A stretch of 64,000 nucleotides of DNA, taken from NCBI GenBank assembly GCA_015179125.1, contig WHVA01000070.1, positions 124,001 through 188,000 on the forward strand, read 5' to 3'. The position numbers were made by a program, and so were the translations under genes. The notes under the pieces were generated by a model, which was not told where the DNA came from, searched no databases, and was given only the letters and a program-made list of their open reading frames with translations. Source of the stretch: Gautieria morchelliformis (lineage: Eukaryota; Basidiomycota; Agaricomycetes; Gomphales; Gomphaceae). This document shows positions 40,120-51,446 of the stretch, in pieces (position 1 is the first letter of the stretch; every line of letters starts with the position of its first letter).

Positions 40120-43100
40120 CGTTTGATGGCTCGGGCATGTGTGGACCGTAGTGCAGGTAATAAGTCAGGCTCTTCATAGTCAGGTTCTTCATCAGCATCA
40201 ATGGTGGGTGCCTCAGTTCCCAAGGGATTCCAGTTGCTAGGTTGACCTCCATCTGAGTCAGTTTCTGGGTCAATATCTCTGGCCTCGTCAGGGGGTGGGG
40301 GATTTCCAGGGTTTTCATCATGGTCCGTCCGAGCAGCAATTATTTGCTTCTCTTTGTTGGCACTTCGTGTTGCCTTTGCTTTTGCTTTGGTTTGGGCACA
40401 CTTGTGAGTCCGCATGACCCAAACCTGTGCGGCCATCCGGTCATGGTAGCTGCGGCGGTCTTGGTGGAGGGGTTCTGGAGCTGTTAGTGCGCGAGGCAAA
40501 GTCTCATGCACGAGGTCAGCATTGTGGATGGCATTGAGATTGAGAACAAATTGCATATCGTCTGCATGAACCAGAGCCGGTGATGTAGGACTGGTGGCTT
40601 CTCGTTCCTGACGGTGCACGCGAGAACCTGTGATGCCACACTTTGCAGTGCGGCAGTCATGTTGCACGTTGACCATGAATCTGATGTCCTGCTCCAGGGG
40701 GTGAATGAACAAGGACCAGGAGATGCTGACATGACGAGTAGGGAAACACACCTGAGATTGGATACCTAGGAACTCGGGGTCGGTGGTCAAACGACGAAGC
40801 AAGGGCATGTTGAAAGCCACGTGCAAAGTGTCCGATATGTGATATACCTCCAAGATCATGTATGAGCAATGTTCACTCGGGCCTTCGGGTATCAATAGGC
40901 AGTGGATACGACCAATAACTGTGGCCTGCGGTGGCAGAATCAGCTCGGAGAAGGTGCAATCAGGGTGATCATACCGGTTCACTACCCACAAAGACCCATG
41001 TACCGACTTTGCAAATGTCATCAGACTGGGCTGTCACCGGGATCCCATGGTGCCATGTTGAATGGTCCAAGGGGGGAGCCTGAAGGCGTGCCTGTGCCCC
41101 TGGAGTGTCAGCCCACGTCAGAGTCTTCTGCTTCTTCTGGGCGATGGGCTTGATGTAACCTGGCAATTTGTCCGTACTGCATCAGTACAATCTGGGTGGG
41201 ATGGAAATAGAAATGGAACCTGGGGTGTGCTTCGGAGGGGGCACCCATCCTAAATGGGTCTGCACGATCGGGTGCTGAACGAGCATTGCTTGAACTCGAC
41301 GAGATGACTGCACCCACTCACCGCCCTGGGCTTCGTCCGCAGGGTCTGCTTCCCAGAACCCCCCACTCATTAGGTGTTTGACCTGCTCCATGCTGGAGCA
41401 CTTGTGGGCTATGTCACGACTTGGCGCCTGGTGGTTACTAAGGACAGAACACATACGAAAGACATGGTTGAAACATTCAAAAACTTCCGTGGCATACCGA
41501 ATGGGGGGACCGAAGTACTCCACATCGTCAGGAAGATGCGACAGGATGTGCAGTTTTCCTTTGTCAAGGATGCGCGCGGGGTCTACCGTGTCAAACGCGT
41601 CCAAAACATTGGCAACTAGAATGCGCAAATCCCCCTTGGAAGCTTTTGAATCATGGAACGCAAGCCAATACCCACTGACGCCACTCACCAGGTACTCCAC
41701 CATGTTGCGGATCTTGTGATACCACAGCACCGCCCCAAGCCGACCTCACTGCAGGCATATAAAAGTTTTCTTGTCTGAAAAACTGTTGAAAAACTGTGTA
41801 AAGATTTTCCAAAATTTTTTAGTGTTTTTTTTATGTAAAAAAAACTGTAATAAAATTTTGTGTTTTTATTAGAATTTGTTGAGCAAGAAAATTGTAAAAA
41901 AATTCAAAGTTTTTTTCAGGGTTTTTTATGTGTTTCTTTGTGTTTTCACAATGAAACTTATAAAAAGGCATAAAAAAACCCTGCAAAAAACTGTAAATTT
42001 TTTTACAATTTTTTGCTCAACAAATTCTAACAAAAACACAAAATTTTGTTAAAGTTTTTTTTACATTAAAAACACTAAAAAAATTTGGAATATCTTTACA
42101 ATTTTTTCAACAGTTTTTCAGACCAGAAAATCTTTATATGCCTCTAGTGCCTGTGGCTTTAATGAGCTCAAACTGGGGTTGGCTTACAATGCCATGGACA
42201 TGGAACACCGCTGTCTGCATCAGCGTTTTGGAGTGTTTGCCAACGAGCGCATTGCGATATTGAGACATATATGCCGCATGGATCGGCGGGATTGTGAGGC
42301 CATCAATATTGGTTCCTTGGAGGCGAATGACGAAGAGTTCACGCTCGGGGTCTTTCCAGGAGGTGTGCAAGATTTCGACTGGAGTGTCACGGTGCAGATC
42401 CAGGCCTGTATATTGTATGAGAGACAGACTCGCAACAAGCTTGAATATACATACCAGGAAATGACAGTAGGGGGCCCCATCGCTGTCCAGGTTGCTCATC
42501 GAGCCACTCCTTAGCAGCTTGTTGCACCTGTGCATGTGACCAAGATGGATGATCGGCCTTAATGGCCTTCACTTTGGAAAGCACTTTAACGATCCACCCT
42601 TGGGCAACTCGGTCCTTGACCCCACTCACAGTTTGCATAGCAGATACCGGTGCGAGTTTCCCTTCGGTCGCCTTTAGGAGCTGTTTCTGGATCTCCTCAA
42701 TTGTCCCCACGACCCTTCGCGGGGCCCCAGGCTAGCCATTGTATCCACAGTCAGACATCTTTAGAAATCAAGTGATCATCAGTGACATTTGGCATACCTC
42801 ATGTAAGGCATGGTACCCATTGTCAGATTCCATCACAGTGGCAGGCCCACCCACCAGACCAGACAGTGGCGGCACTTGCAATTCCCGCTGGGGCCTATGT
42901 GACTACACTCCTCAGACTGCTGAGGGTTATCTTCCGGCAAGCCTGGAACAGCAATTCGGAACTTGCACAGACGATGTGAATGGGCATTATAAGTGCATGG
43001 GGGCTTGCACTGAGTCCCACTGAACCCAAGCCAATGGGACACAGATGTCAGTTATGAATCCCCAGGTCTGAATGACAGATCGCGCACCGTACCATCTCCA

Positions 43101-45727
43101 GAACGGCTTCGAACTGCTCCAGAGTACTTGCATGTGGGGATGTTGCCACGAAACGTACAAAGTATTCTTGCTGAAGCAATCGCCCTGGCACATTAACATG
43201 TGCCAAATATATGTTCTTGTGCGCATTGACCATTTTGGATACGTTCCCACCTACGTCATCTGCCCATAGGAACACAAACGACATATACAATTCATACCCA
43301 TTGGCAACTGCGCGCAATGGGTTTGGCATGAGAGCCTGAACAGAGTCATCTGTAATATGATCTCTAGTGCCATCACATCAAGGTTCGACGAGCACCACTC
43401 ACCGACAAATTTAATCCCACCCTCCTCCATGAGATCGAAGTAAGTGAACGCGAGGTCATCACCTTGAATGTTTATCAACTCTGGCTTTACTACCAGCCCA
43501 TCCTGATCACCAGACATTAAGTTGCACATGTCCCATCAAACATATATCATACGCACCTGTGTAAGCTCAACCCGACGTGCATCGGCACACATTACATTGT
43601 TGCGGATAATCCACATGTGGGGTATCACATACTCGCCTGACCTCAATTCTGCCAGCTCGTTCACATAAAAATCTTTCAACCCTTTGCGAACCATTGGTGT
43701 GAGTTGTTCCGCTGGCAATTCCTTGATCCTCTTCATCTGCCATATTTCCGATACACAACCCTCTTTTTCTTCGGGATAAAAACAAAGTAGAGGTGCGATC
43801 TGCGGATTTGCATAGTCCTACACTCTGGTTAGCAGCCATGCATACTGGCCGAAGCGGCCACGCAGACGTACATGAGCGATGATTTCAGGAATATCATTCA
43901 GATACATCACATTTCCCAATGAGCTCTCGAATCATTTTGTGGTGACCCCTCCAAACTTGCGCAAACCCGCCTGAGTTTCACGAAGTGCATAGAGCGAGGG
44001 GACATCATGAGCCCCAGACTCACTAAACACCCACAGGAACATCTGCATGTGCCGCTCAGACAGCCGCAGCCGAGGGAGGTTATCTAGCAAATCCAACAGG
44101 AACAGCTACCAGAGCACTCAGTTCTCTCCAATAAAGGGCCATCAAATCATCGACACGAGATGCTCACAGTCTTATTTTCATATGGATACCAATCGGAGTC
44201 CTGGGAGAGGTGGCTCACTTGCTCCCGCAGTTGCTCTATTGGCGAGTCCTCCAAATCTAAATCTGTGACTCAGACAAGCACCGTGAGTGTGGGGTGGTAT
44301 CACTCACCCAAACCATCCATTCCTGCCACAGCATGTGGGACTGAGAGATCCTCTTCCTCCAGGTCCGGCTCTTGTGGAAGCAGGATTTGATCCATGTATT
44401 CTGCCATATCGTCAAGCTCACGTATTACACGCTCTTTTTCCTCCTTGGCCGTCATCAGCTCTCTCATGCCATCGAACGTCTTGAGGTCCACCTCTCTATC
44501 CAGGTAATCATCCCCATCTGGTGCATCGACCCAGCCCATTTGAGGCCGTGCTTCTTTGTGAATGCTTACATCGTCCAGAATGGCATCATGAGTATCCTCA
44601 TTTTCTCGATCCAGAGCGTCGTAGCGCCGCATCCTGGCCTCTTCAAACTCAAGTCGGTCGACATTACGCATATGTGTCCTTCCCTTCAAGTGGCTCGACA
44701 GACTTGCTCGAGAGATCCAAGTCGAGTCGTCCGGAACCGCAGTAAACATGTGACATGTGCAGCATCGCACATTTCGGGACTCATTGGGGTGCTGTTAGAT
44801 ACCTGTGGGTGTTCAGCTGGGTCACCAAAACTGACAAAACAGTCTCACGGACAGTCAGGCAGTTTATGCTTGACCGCTGGCATTCGGGTGGTCAGACGAG
44901 TGGAGATAACAGTGGGTGTCAACAAAGAACAATAGCATGATGACAAATTCTATTGTTTCGGGACGTCTGACTATTATTTGAGGAAATGTCGCTCAGAGAC
45001 CGAATCACTCTAATATATGCCATCATGTGTCTTAGACCTCTTGGCTGCATGTTCAATCGGTGACACTGGGAACGGGGCAGGTCGGCGCGATGGCATGCTA
45101 TAGCGAAAGCCACTTGGTGCCATCGCTATCTTGTCATTCGCGGTCTGAATCCTGTTGGGAACTCACGGCATTGAAGACAATGTGAAGTCCTTGACCCATG
45201 ACTCGGAGTCAGCGCCAGTGCCCCACAGCAAGAAAAGCATCACTCACTATGTCTCTGGCATTGGGTGTCTCATGGCGATCGGCGTCATGATCATGATCCA
45301 GGATTGGATAATCGTCCACACACATCAATATTTTCTTTGCCCGAAGGCTGGAACCTGAAGGAAGGGGCCTTGGTTCGGGTTTGTCGGATGTATCTGAAAC
45401 CCGCTGCATGGCAGCGCTTCGAGGCTCCTTCGCATCCACGAGCACAGGCGGGGCTTCTCCCACATTTATGATTAGTGTCTGGCAATAGATAGCGTTAAAC
45501 CCTTGTAAAAGAGGAAAACTGCTGAGGAAACATACCACTGGACCTGGGGCTGTCGGGGTAATTTTGATTTCAAGAGAATGGGCCCAGCCTTCCAGGAACA
45601 CGGCAATGTTGTTCATGTTGATTTCGAATTTTGTGATCAACGAGGGAATAGTGACCTTGTCCATCGCAGTGGTCAGTTGATGTGTGGTGAAGGTGTGAGA
45701 TAACAGGCGAGGACTTAAGTTTGACAA
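40104..45727 (-). pseudogene. Large agaricomycete transposon-type gene, degenerate
   Basis: Minus-strand frames over 5.6 kb belong to one long protein. In order: an N-terminal Cys/His segment (CCTCHMFTAVPDDS, then SSHLKGRTH) followed by an acidic helical region; SERHMQMFLWVFSESGAHDV; ELAELRSGEYVIPHMWI; WADDVGGNVSKMVNAHKN and YFVRFVATSPHASTLEQFEA; LPEDNPQQSEECSHIG with a CRHC pair; GLDLHRDTPVEILHT; IPPIHAAYMSQYRNALVGKH; LWYHKIRNM...VLDAFDTVDPARIL; STEVFECFNH-like; NHQAPSRDIAHKCSSM; and a C-terminus with VNVQHDCRTAKCGITG and DDMQFVLNLNAIHNADLVHE. I know this block order from many mushroom genomes as a multi-copy, transposon-linked protein family, but cannot name a formal superfamily (KDZ- or Plavaka-like at best). 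Several frames, a foldback insertion and possible introns break it. Confidence 0.65.
41753..42143. mobile_element. Foldback (MITE-like) element with long inverted repeats
   Basis: A 391-bp AT-rich unit whose two halves are imperfect inverted repeats of about 180 bp: it opens AGGCATATAAAAG and closes CTTTATATGCCT, and the blocks CTGAAAAACTGTTGAAAAA, AAAATTTTGTGTTTTT and AATTTGTTGAGCAA recur in reverse. It has no ORF. It interrupts the large transposon gene between the ATGT and LGAVLWYHK segments. I could not define a target duplication. Confidence 0.8.
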
Positions 45728-45764
45728 GCGGGATGGGAGTCAGGCTGGTGAGCATATGGATTAG

Positions 45765-46135
45765 CTATCTCCGCTCCCTCCGGAATTTGCTTAGTACCAT
45801 ACCATTACTTGTTGTTCTGCGCTTTGTATAAAAACCCCCTCATCTGTTCTGTTATTCTGCAATCAGATAATCACCTTCGATACTTGATTTCCTTCGCTCC
45901 ATCTCCTGTTCTTAGCACAGCGAGTCTAGCAAGATCTCAGTCTCTCTCAGTCTTCCGTCTTCCGCCTTCTGCCTCAATTCCAACACAAGTTCCGACCAAA
46001 CCTCTGGTCCAGTACTTTCCGACTTCCGACTCAGTTCCGAAATACCTAGGACGATAGTTCATCGGGGGCGCAACCTATAAGTTGAAGCCACCGTCCTTTC
46101 CAGTTCTGACCTAGTGGAAATCTCGATACGTAACA
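45765..46135 (+). mobile_element. Partial LTR of Ty3/gypsy family G, copy 3
   Basis: It matches the right half of the LTR at 614-1264, starting around CTCCGCTCCCTCCGGAATTTGC, including the TATA element and AATCAGATAAT, and ending CGATACGTAACA. The left half is missing. It adjoins the phospholipase gene and truncates it; AGAGT to its right would be the surviving half of a 5-bp target duplication. Confidence 0.85.
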
Positions 46136-47124
46136 AGAGTCCGCAATCAGGATGGGGAATGGCTGTTCGTGCACGACGAAAGATGGAGTAAACAAATACA
46201 AAATCAGGCCCAGCGTACACTCAGACAAACAGATCAGATACAGGGACCTCGGACGTACACTTTCGCGATGTCTGAGAACAAGATACCTGCGCCGTGAGCG
46301 CCCTGGGCCAGAATATCCTGCGGCGTCGTCCCATTCACGAAATGCCGCGAGATCGCTTTGCTCCACACGTCCGTGATCGTGATTGGGAAGCCAGCAGCAA
46401 ACTTTGGGGCGATTTCAGCGAGGATGGCCTCGACGTATGCTAGCGAGTCCTTTGCGGTCGGACCCGGGTTCGTTAGGTCAAATTGCGCAAGCCAGCCTCC
46501 GAAGGCGGCATTCCCCAGCCCCAAGTTGACCTGCGCGGCTCATGGAAAGGTCAAGTCGGCGATCGTGGGGAAGTTGGCCGGGACAAGAGATGTCAGGAGC
46601 CATGAGCCGCCCGAAAGGCCAGCAAGATACGATGCGGCCTGCAAGAGACCACCTGTTCCTGTCTTTTGGGCAGCAGTGCTATTGCGCGCGTCCAGCGAAC
46701 TTAACACGCCGGCACCGAAGAGCGCGGCACGGTATGAACCGCCCGAAACGGCGATGCCAAGCTTGGGCAAGCGCGCACTCTGTGAAGAGAGGATATTTTG
46801 TAGGGCCTGGGACTGATTAGGAGTCGGCAATGTGGCTAGCACGGTCTTAAGATAGGTGTTCCACGCTCCAGGGAGGACGGTGCTTGCGCGAGTGGAGATG
46901 TATGAATTCTCCCCGGGGGACAGCTGCGCTGCGCATGCACCTGCTGAGCGGTCGAGAGTACTGCTAGAAGGACACACAACAGGCGTTGGGAATGACGGGC
47001 CAGAAGTGAGTGCTGCGATCAACAAGGGACATAACACGAAGAAAGTGATGCTGTTTCTCCATGGAAACGTGATAATGACCCTGTGATGTACCATGGACAG
47101 CCGAATTGGCAGAGATGCTGCCAT
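46136..47124 (-). pseudogene. Phospholipase B/lysophospholipase, truncated by an LTR
   Basis: This encodes the N-terminal third of a secreted fungal phospholipase B (lysophospholipase), which removes acyl chains from phospholipids. A hydrophobic signal-type segment (ITFFVLCPLLIAALTSG) follows the start; ATG 47094 is as plausible as 47124. The nucleophile region shows GIAVSGGSYRAALFGAGVL (oxyanion-hole Gly cluster) and then YLAGLSGGSWLL, with the catalytic Ser in GLSGGSW. After TGA at 46540-46542 (CGA to TGA) the frame continues with GGWLAQFDLTNPG and HFVNGTTPQDILAQG. A GT-AG intron (46260-46163) follows, then PFPILIADS, where the Ty3 LTR cuts in. The catalytic Asp and C-terminus are absent from the window. 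Confidence 0.85.
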
Positions 47125-47299
47125 AGACTCTGAAGACGAGCGGTCGTCTGCGGCAAACGGGTTTCTAGCATGCGTATGGGTGAATAATCGTTCAGAGGGA
47201 ACGTGGATGCGTCACATGTGACGTATGTGCGGCCTATGCGTTATGATTTCAATCGCTCATCATACGATCCAGCGCGGCAATTTGCGTCAGGTTCATAAG
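47125..47299. other. Upstream region of the phospholipase gene
   Basis: 175 bp between the phospholipase start and the 5' end of LINE 2. It would contain the phospholipase promoter; no clear element was recognised. Confidence 0.3.
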
Positions 47300-50200
47300 T
47301 TTTCAAGAGGGCTAAGAACAGGCTAAACCACCTCTCCTACATCCACCGTGCAGTTGCCGACCACCCATCCCATGAAGAACACAGGGAGGTCACAGAGAGA
47401 TATGGCAAGGCGATCAGTAAGGCTAAATCACAGCATTGGGCCGAATACCTGGAGGACCTCAACGACGGGCTGCTATGGACGGCGAACAAATACCTGGCCA
47501 ACCCGGCTACGGACGGGGGCAGATCGTGGATCCCAACTCTGCAGGTGACCGGAGCCGATAGCACTGCTAATGTGGCGGAAACCAACAAGGATAAGAGCGC
47601 AGCCCTTGCGGCAGCGTTCTTCCCGCCCAAGCCATCTGAATCGCAAGTCCCGCCAAACCACCGATACCCGAAACGCGTCAACCACAACTTTCAAATCCAC
47701 GAGGCGCAGCTGAAGCGACACCTGAACAAGCTAAAGCCCCATAAGGCGCCGGGCGGCGACGGGATCCCGAACGTGGTTCTGAAGGAGTCCGCTGACCTGA
47801 TCGCTGAGTATCTTCTGTGTATTTTCCGTGCGACATTCGCTCTGAACACGTACAGTGACAGCTGGAAGACCTGGATCACAGTCATGCTGCGGAAGCCAGG
47901 CAAGGCGAATTATGAGATCCCTAAGTCCTACCGCCCCATTGCCCTGCTCAACACGATTGGGAAGCTCCTTACAGCGATAGTTGCCGAGGATATCGTGTAC
48001 TTGACGGAAAAGCACTGCCTGCTCCCGACCGCTCACTTCGGTGGGAGACCTGGGAGGACGACTACCGACTCTCTACATCTGGTGGTCAACAAAGTAAAAG
48101 GGGCATGGCGGAGAAAAAAGGTGGCAGTTATGCTCTTTTTGGACATCGAGGGAGCATTTCCGAACGCTGTTACTGACCATTTACTCCACAACATGAGGAA
48201 ACGAAGGGTGCCTGAGACATACGTGTCGTTCGTGGAGCGGATGCTGGCGGGCAGGCGCACCAGGTTGAAGTTCGATGACTACTTATCGGATTGGGTGCCC
48301 ATAGACAATGGGATAGGCCAAGGCGACCCCCTATCCATGATACTCTACTTGTACTACAACGCGGATCTGGTAGAAGTGGCTACAGGGAAGGGGCGAGCGG
48401 CGGCAGCGTATGTGGACGACGCCAACCTATACGCGGAAGGCGACACGTACGAGGAGGCATACGAGGGCATTAGGGACATGCTCCTCAAGGAGGGCGGGGC
48501 AAGGGAGTGGACGCGCACTCACCAGTCCCGGTTTGAGAAGAACAAGTTCGCCATTATAGGCTTCTCACGCCGCAGAGTCCCTGACCCCACCCGACCACGC
48601 AAGACCTTGCGGGAGCCAAGGCCGAGCTTCATCTACGAGGACGTGACCATACAACCATCGTCAGCCCACAAATTCCTGGGCGTGCTACTGGATGAGGAGC
48701 TGAGGTGGAACGAGCAGGCGGAAAAGGCGACAGCGAAGGCGGTAAAGTGGACTCTACTGGCACGCAGACTAACTAAGCCCTCTACAGGAGTCCGTGCAAC
48801 ATACATGAGGCAGCTCTACTGTGCAGTAGCCATCCCGAAGTTCACCTACGCCGCGGATGTGTGGTTCACGCCGATACAAAGGACGGAGGGACGAAAGAGG
48901 GCATCGGGGTCGGTAAGGGTGGTGCGCAAACTGACGTCGGTGCAGCGCCTTGCCACCATAGCGATCACTGGAGCGATGAGCACAACCGCCAACGACGTCC
49001 TTGAAGCGCACGCCAACGTGCTCCCGATAGAATTGCTCCTCCTCAGTGTGCTGTAGGGCGATCAGTCGAATGGCGACCCTCCCGAGGACTCACCCCCTGC
49101 ACCAGCCTCTCCGCGCCTGCACCCGTCGACTGGTCAAGAAGCACCCAGCCCCGCTCCATGTACTGACTCACATGTTCGACATCACCCCCGGAACATACGA
49201 GGAAATCTGACCCTTCGCGCACGCGCCGGACTCGCCACAGCAGTACACGACCAGGATAGCGGCCTCCAGGGACGAGTCCAGAGAAGATGAGGCAGCTAAT
49301 GAGGCGGAGGTCAAGATATACACGGACGGCTCAGGCACAGAGGGCTGCGCAGGCGCGGCAGCGGTAATGTACAGGGGGGGGAGGAGGAAGGGGACCTCTA
49401 GATACCACCTAGGCCCTCTGGAGGAGCACACCACTTCCGAGGGAGAGGCGGTTGGGGTGCTCCTCGGACTGGAGCTACTGATCCGCGAGAGAGGCGCCAG
49501 AACGGCCGCGATCCTCCTCGACAACCAAGGGGTGATCCAGGCGGTCGGGAACATACGTTCGAAACTGGGCCAGCGCATCCTGAGTCAAATACATGTCGCG
49601 GCTAACAAGCTAGCAGCCCCGGCGCGGAGAAGCAAGACAGATTTAGCTATAACCTGGGTCTCAGGGCATGACGGGGTCAAGGGTAACGAGGAGGTTGACA
49701 CTGAGGCCAAGAAGGCGGCGACGGATGCCACCAGTCAGATGAGTCCTCTCCCGCCCCTTCTGGAAACTGAGCCCCCCCATGCAGCCTGGCGGCTGCACGA
49801 CAGGCGTTCAGGGTGGATACAAGGCGGAGATGGAGAGCACTGTGGCAGAAGTCCCCTCGCTATGTGCGGCTCTTGAAGATCGATAACAAGCTGCCTTCTG
49901 GCAACTACCTCAGCGACACGGCCAAGCTGACTAGGGCCCAGTGCAGCCTGATCACACAGCTGAGGATGGGCCACGCCCCACTCAACAGGCACCTACACAG
50001 GATCAAAAGAGCGCCCTCGCCACTCTGCCCTGCCTATGCCAGGGCCGACGAGACCGCCCACCACTATCTGTTCGAATGCAGGGCATACGAGCATGCTAGA
50101 CACGGGCTGAGGAGGAAGCTGGGCAGGAAGGCCACGTCCATCAGGGAGCTGCTAGGGAAGCCGGAGCCAATGCTGGCGTTTCTGGGCTATGTGGCAGCTA

Positions 50201-50788
50201 CAGGGCATCTGAAAGGAACATTCGGTGATGTGTCCCCCCCACCCGTTTAGCGAAAGAGACGGTTCATGCTTCCAGACAGGGATACACAGGAGATACGCCA
50301 GAGGAACGCACACCAGGGATAATGTCAACAGATCTATTCACGACACTCTAGACACATGCCAGGCCTACAGCCACAACTACATACCATCATCGCACCAGCT
50401 CGGGCAACGGCGAGAACTGACTCGGCGCGGCAAGTCTATGAAGACCCCTTCGGACCTTTCTTTTCTTTGACTGCGGCGCTCACTCTCGTCGTGCTGGACC
50501 GCCTCGGCGGCCGAGCACTTATGAAGTCAGACCCCCACGTACACGAACATCCACCGGGGGAAAGAGAGTACCTTGCATCACAAGAGAGGGGGGCGGAAAA
50601 CGGTTCAAGGAACGGGCTGCCGGGGGGCATGGAGCCCATCGGCAGTGCATCCGCCCCTCGAGGATGCAGAAGGCTGGGAGTCCCAGGGAGCGAGGGGAAA
50701 GGCCCACCTATTGTAGGTACAACACGTGTAGCGGCCACCATAGGCACAGCCTGAGGTTGAATAAAATGATGAAAAAAAAAAAAAAAAA
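47300..50788 (+). mobile_element. Tad-like LINE 2, 5'-truncated, with poly-A tail
   Basis: It starts inside ORF2 and ends with AATAAA followed by 17 A residues at 50772-50788. The endonuclease and ORF1 are missing. No clear target duplication was found: GGAGAGTTTGTAAG follows the tail but has no match at the 5' edge, so the 5' junction may be rearranged. It lies between the phospholipase gene and LTR-like repeat D. Confidence 0.85.
47302..50250 (+). pseudogene. ORF2 of LINE 2: reverse transcriptase and RNase H
   Basis: The first frame (to 49056) covers the reverse transcriptase: LKPHKAPGGDGIPN, YRPIALLNTIGKLL, LFLDIEGAFPNAV, GIGQGDPLSMILY and the catalytic AYVDDANLYAEG, then the thumb (YCAVAIPKFTYAAD). 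After a frame break a second frame (about 49300-49876) holds RNase H: VKIYTDGSGTEGCAGAA, SEGEAVGVLLGLELL, ILLDNQGVIQ and SGHDGVKGNEEVD. A third frame (49813-50250) ends with the C-terminal zinc-binding segment, where the second Cys is Tyr (CPAYARADETAHHYLFEC). At least two frameshifts and an early stop make it inactive, though the 1.7-kb RT frame is fully open. Confidence 0.9.
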
Positions 50789-51438
50789 GGAGAGTTTGTA
50801 AGTGGATTGGGTCGACCAACGTCAATGCACTGCAATAACGAGAGAGTAATGTGAAGTGGCTTTCACGCACAACTTGACTTGACTTGTGAAAGTCACTGAA
50901 CAGGAAAATCAACTGAACAGCTTGTCTCGGGTATTGGAGTGCTAATTGACAAGAAAATCGATTGCCAACCTCACTCTGTAGAGTTTCACCCAACGTGTTA
51001 GGCTAAGTGGCTAAGCAGTAAAGCAACTACTTAACTAAGAATAGTTACTCTAAGCAAGAGTAGTATTCTAGTTCGGGTTAGGAACTTAGATAAGATGTGC
51101 AAGTCACACAAGCTGTGTAGGATAGAAGATGGGTAGATTGATTGCTCAAAGGGCAGGCAAAGGGCCTCCTTTTATATTTGTAATGTACAAGAGCTTAGTA
51201 AGCAGGTAGAACCTTCTATCTATTAATGGAATGGGGGAAGAAGCTTGTGGAAGATGGAAGAAAGGGTTGGAAGAAGCTGGCTGTTTCCAGGGGACTCTAC
51301 CATGCTTCCTACCAATCAGAGCTTGATTTGTCAGGAATGACTCACTGAAAAGGGTCATGTGCCATAGCACAGCTTGGCTGAGTCATGTACTCCTGACTCA
51401 CCAAGTTTTGCCTGGATTGGTTGAGTCATTGAGGCTGT
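50789..51438 (-). repeat. LTR-like repeat D, copy 2, first part
   Basis: It matches the reverse complement of roughly 16130-16550 (ATATAAAAGGAGGCC, TAAGATGTGCAAGTCA and GGCTTTCACGCAC-type blocks). It is split by hAT element 2; the rest follows at 52575-52990. Confidence 0.55.
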
Positions 51439-51446
51439 ATCTCCAG

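Noticed and set aside
47290..50801. Target-site duplication for LINE 2
   Set aside because: The sequence after the poly-A tail (GGAGAGTTTGTAAG) has no counterpart at the 5' edge.
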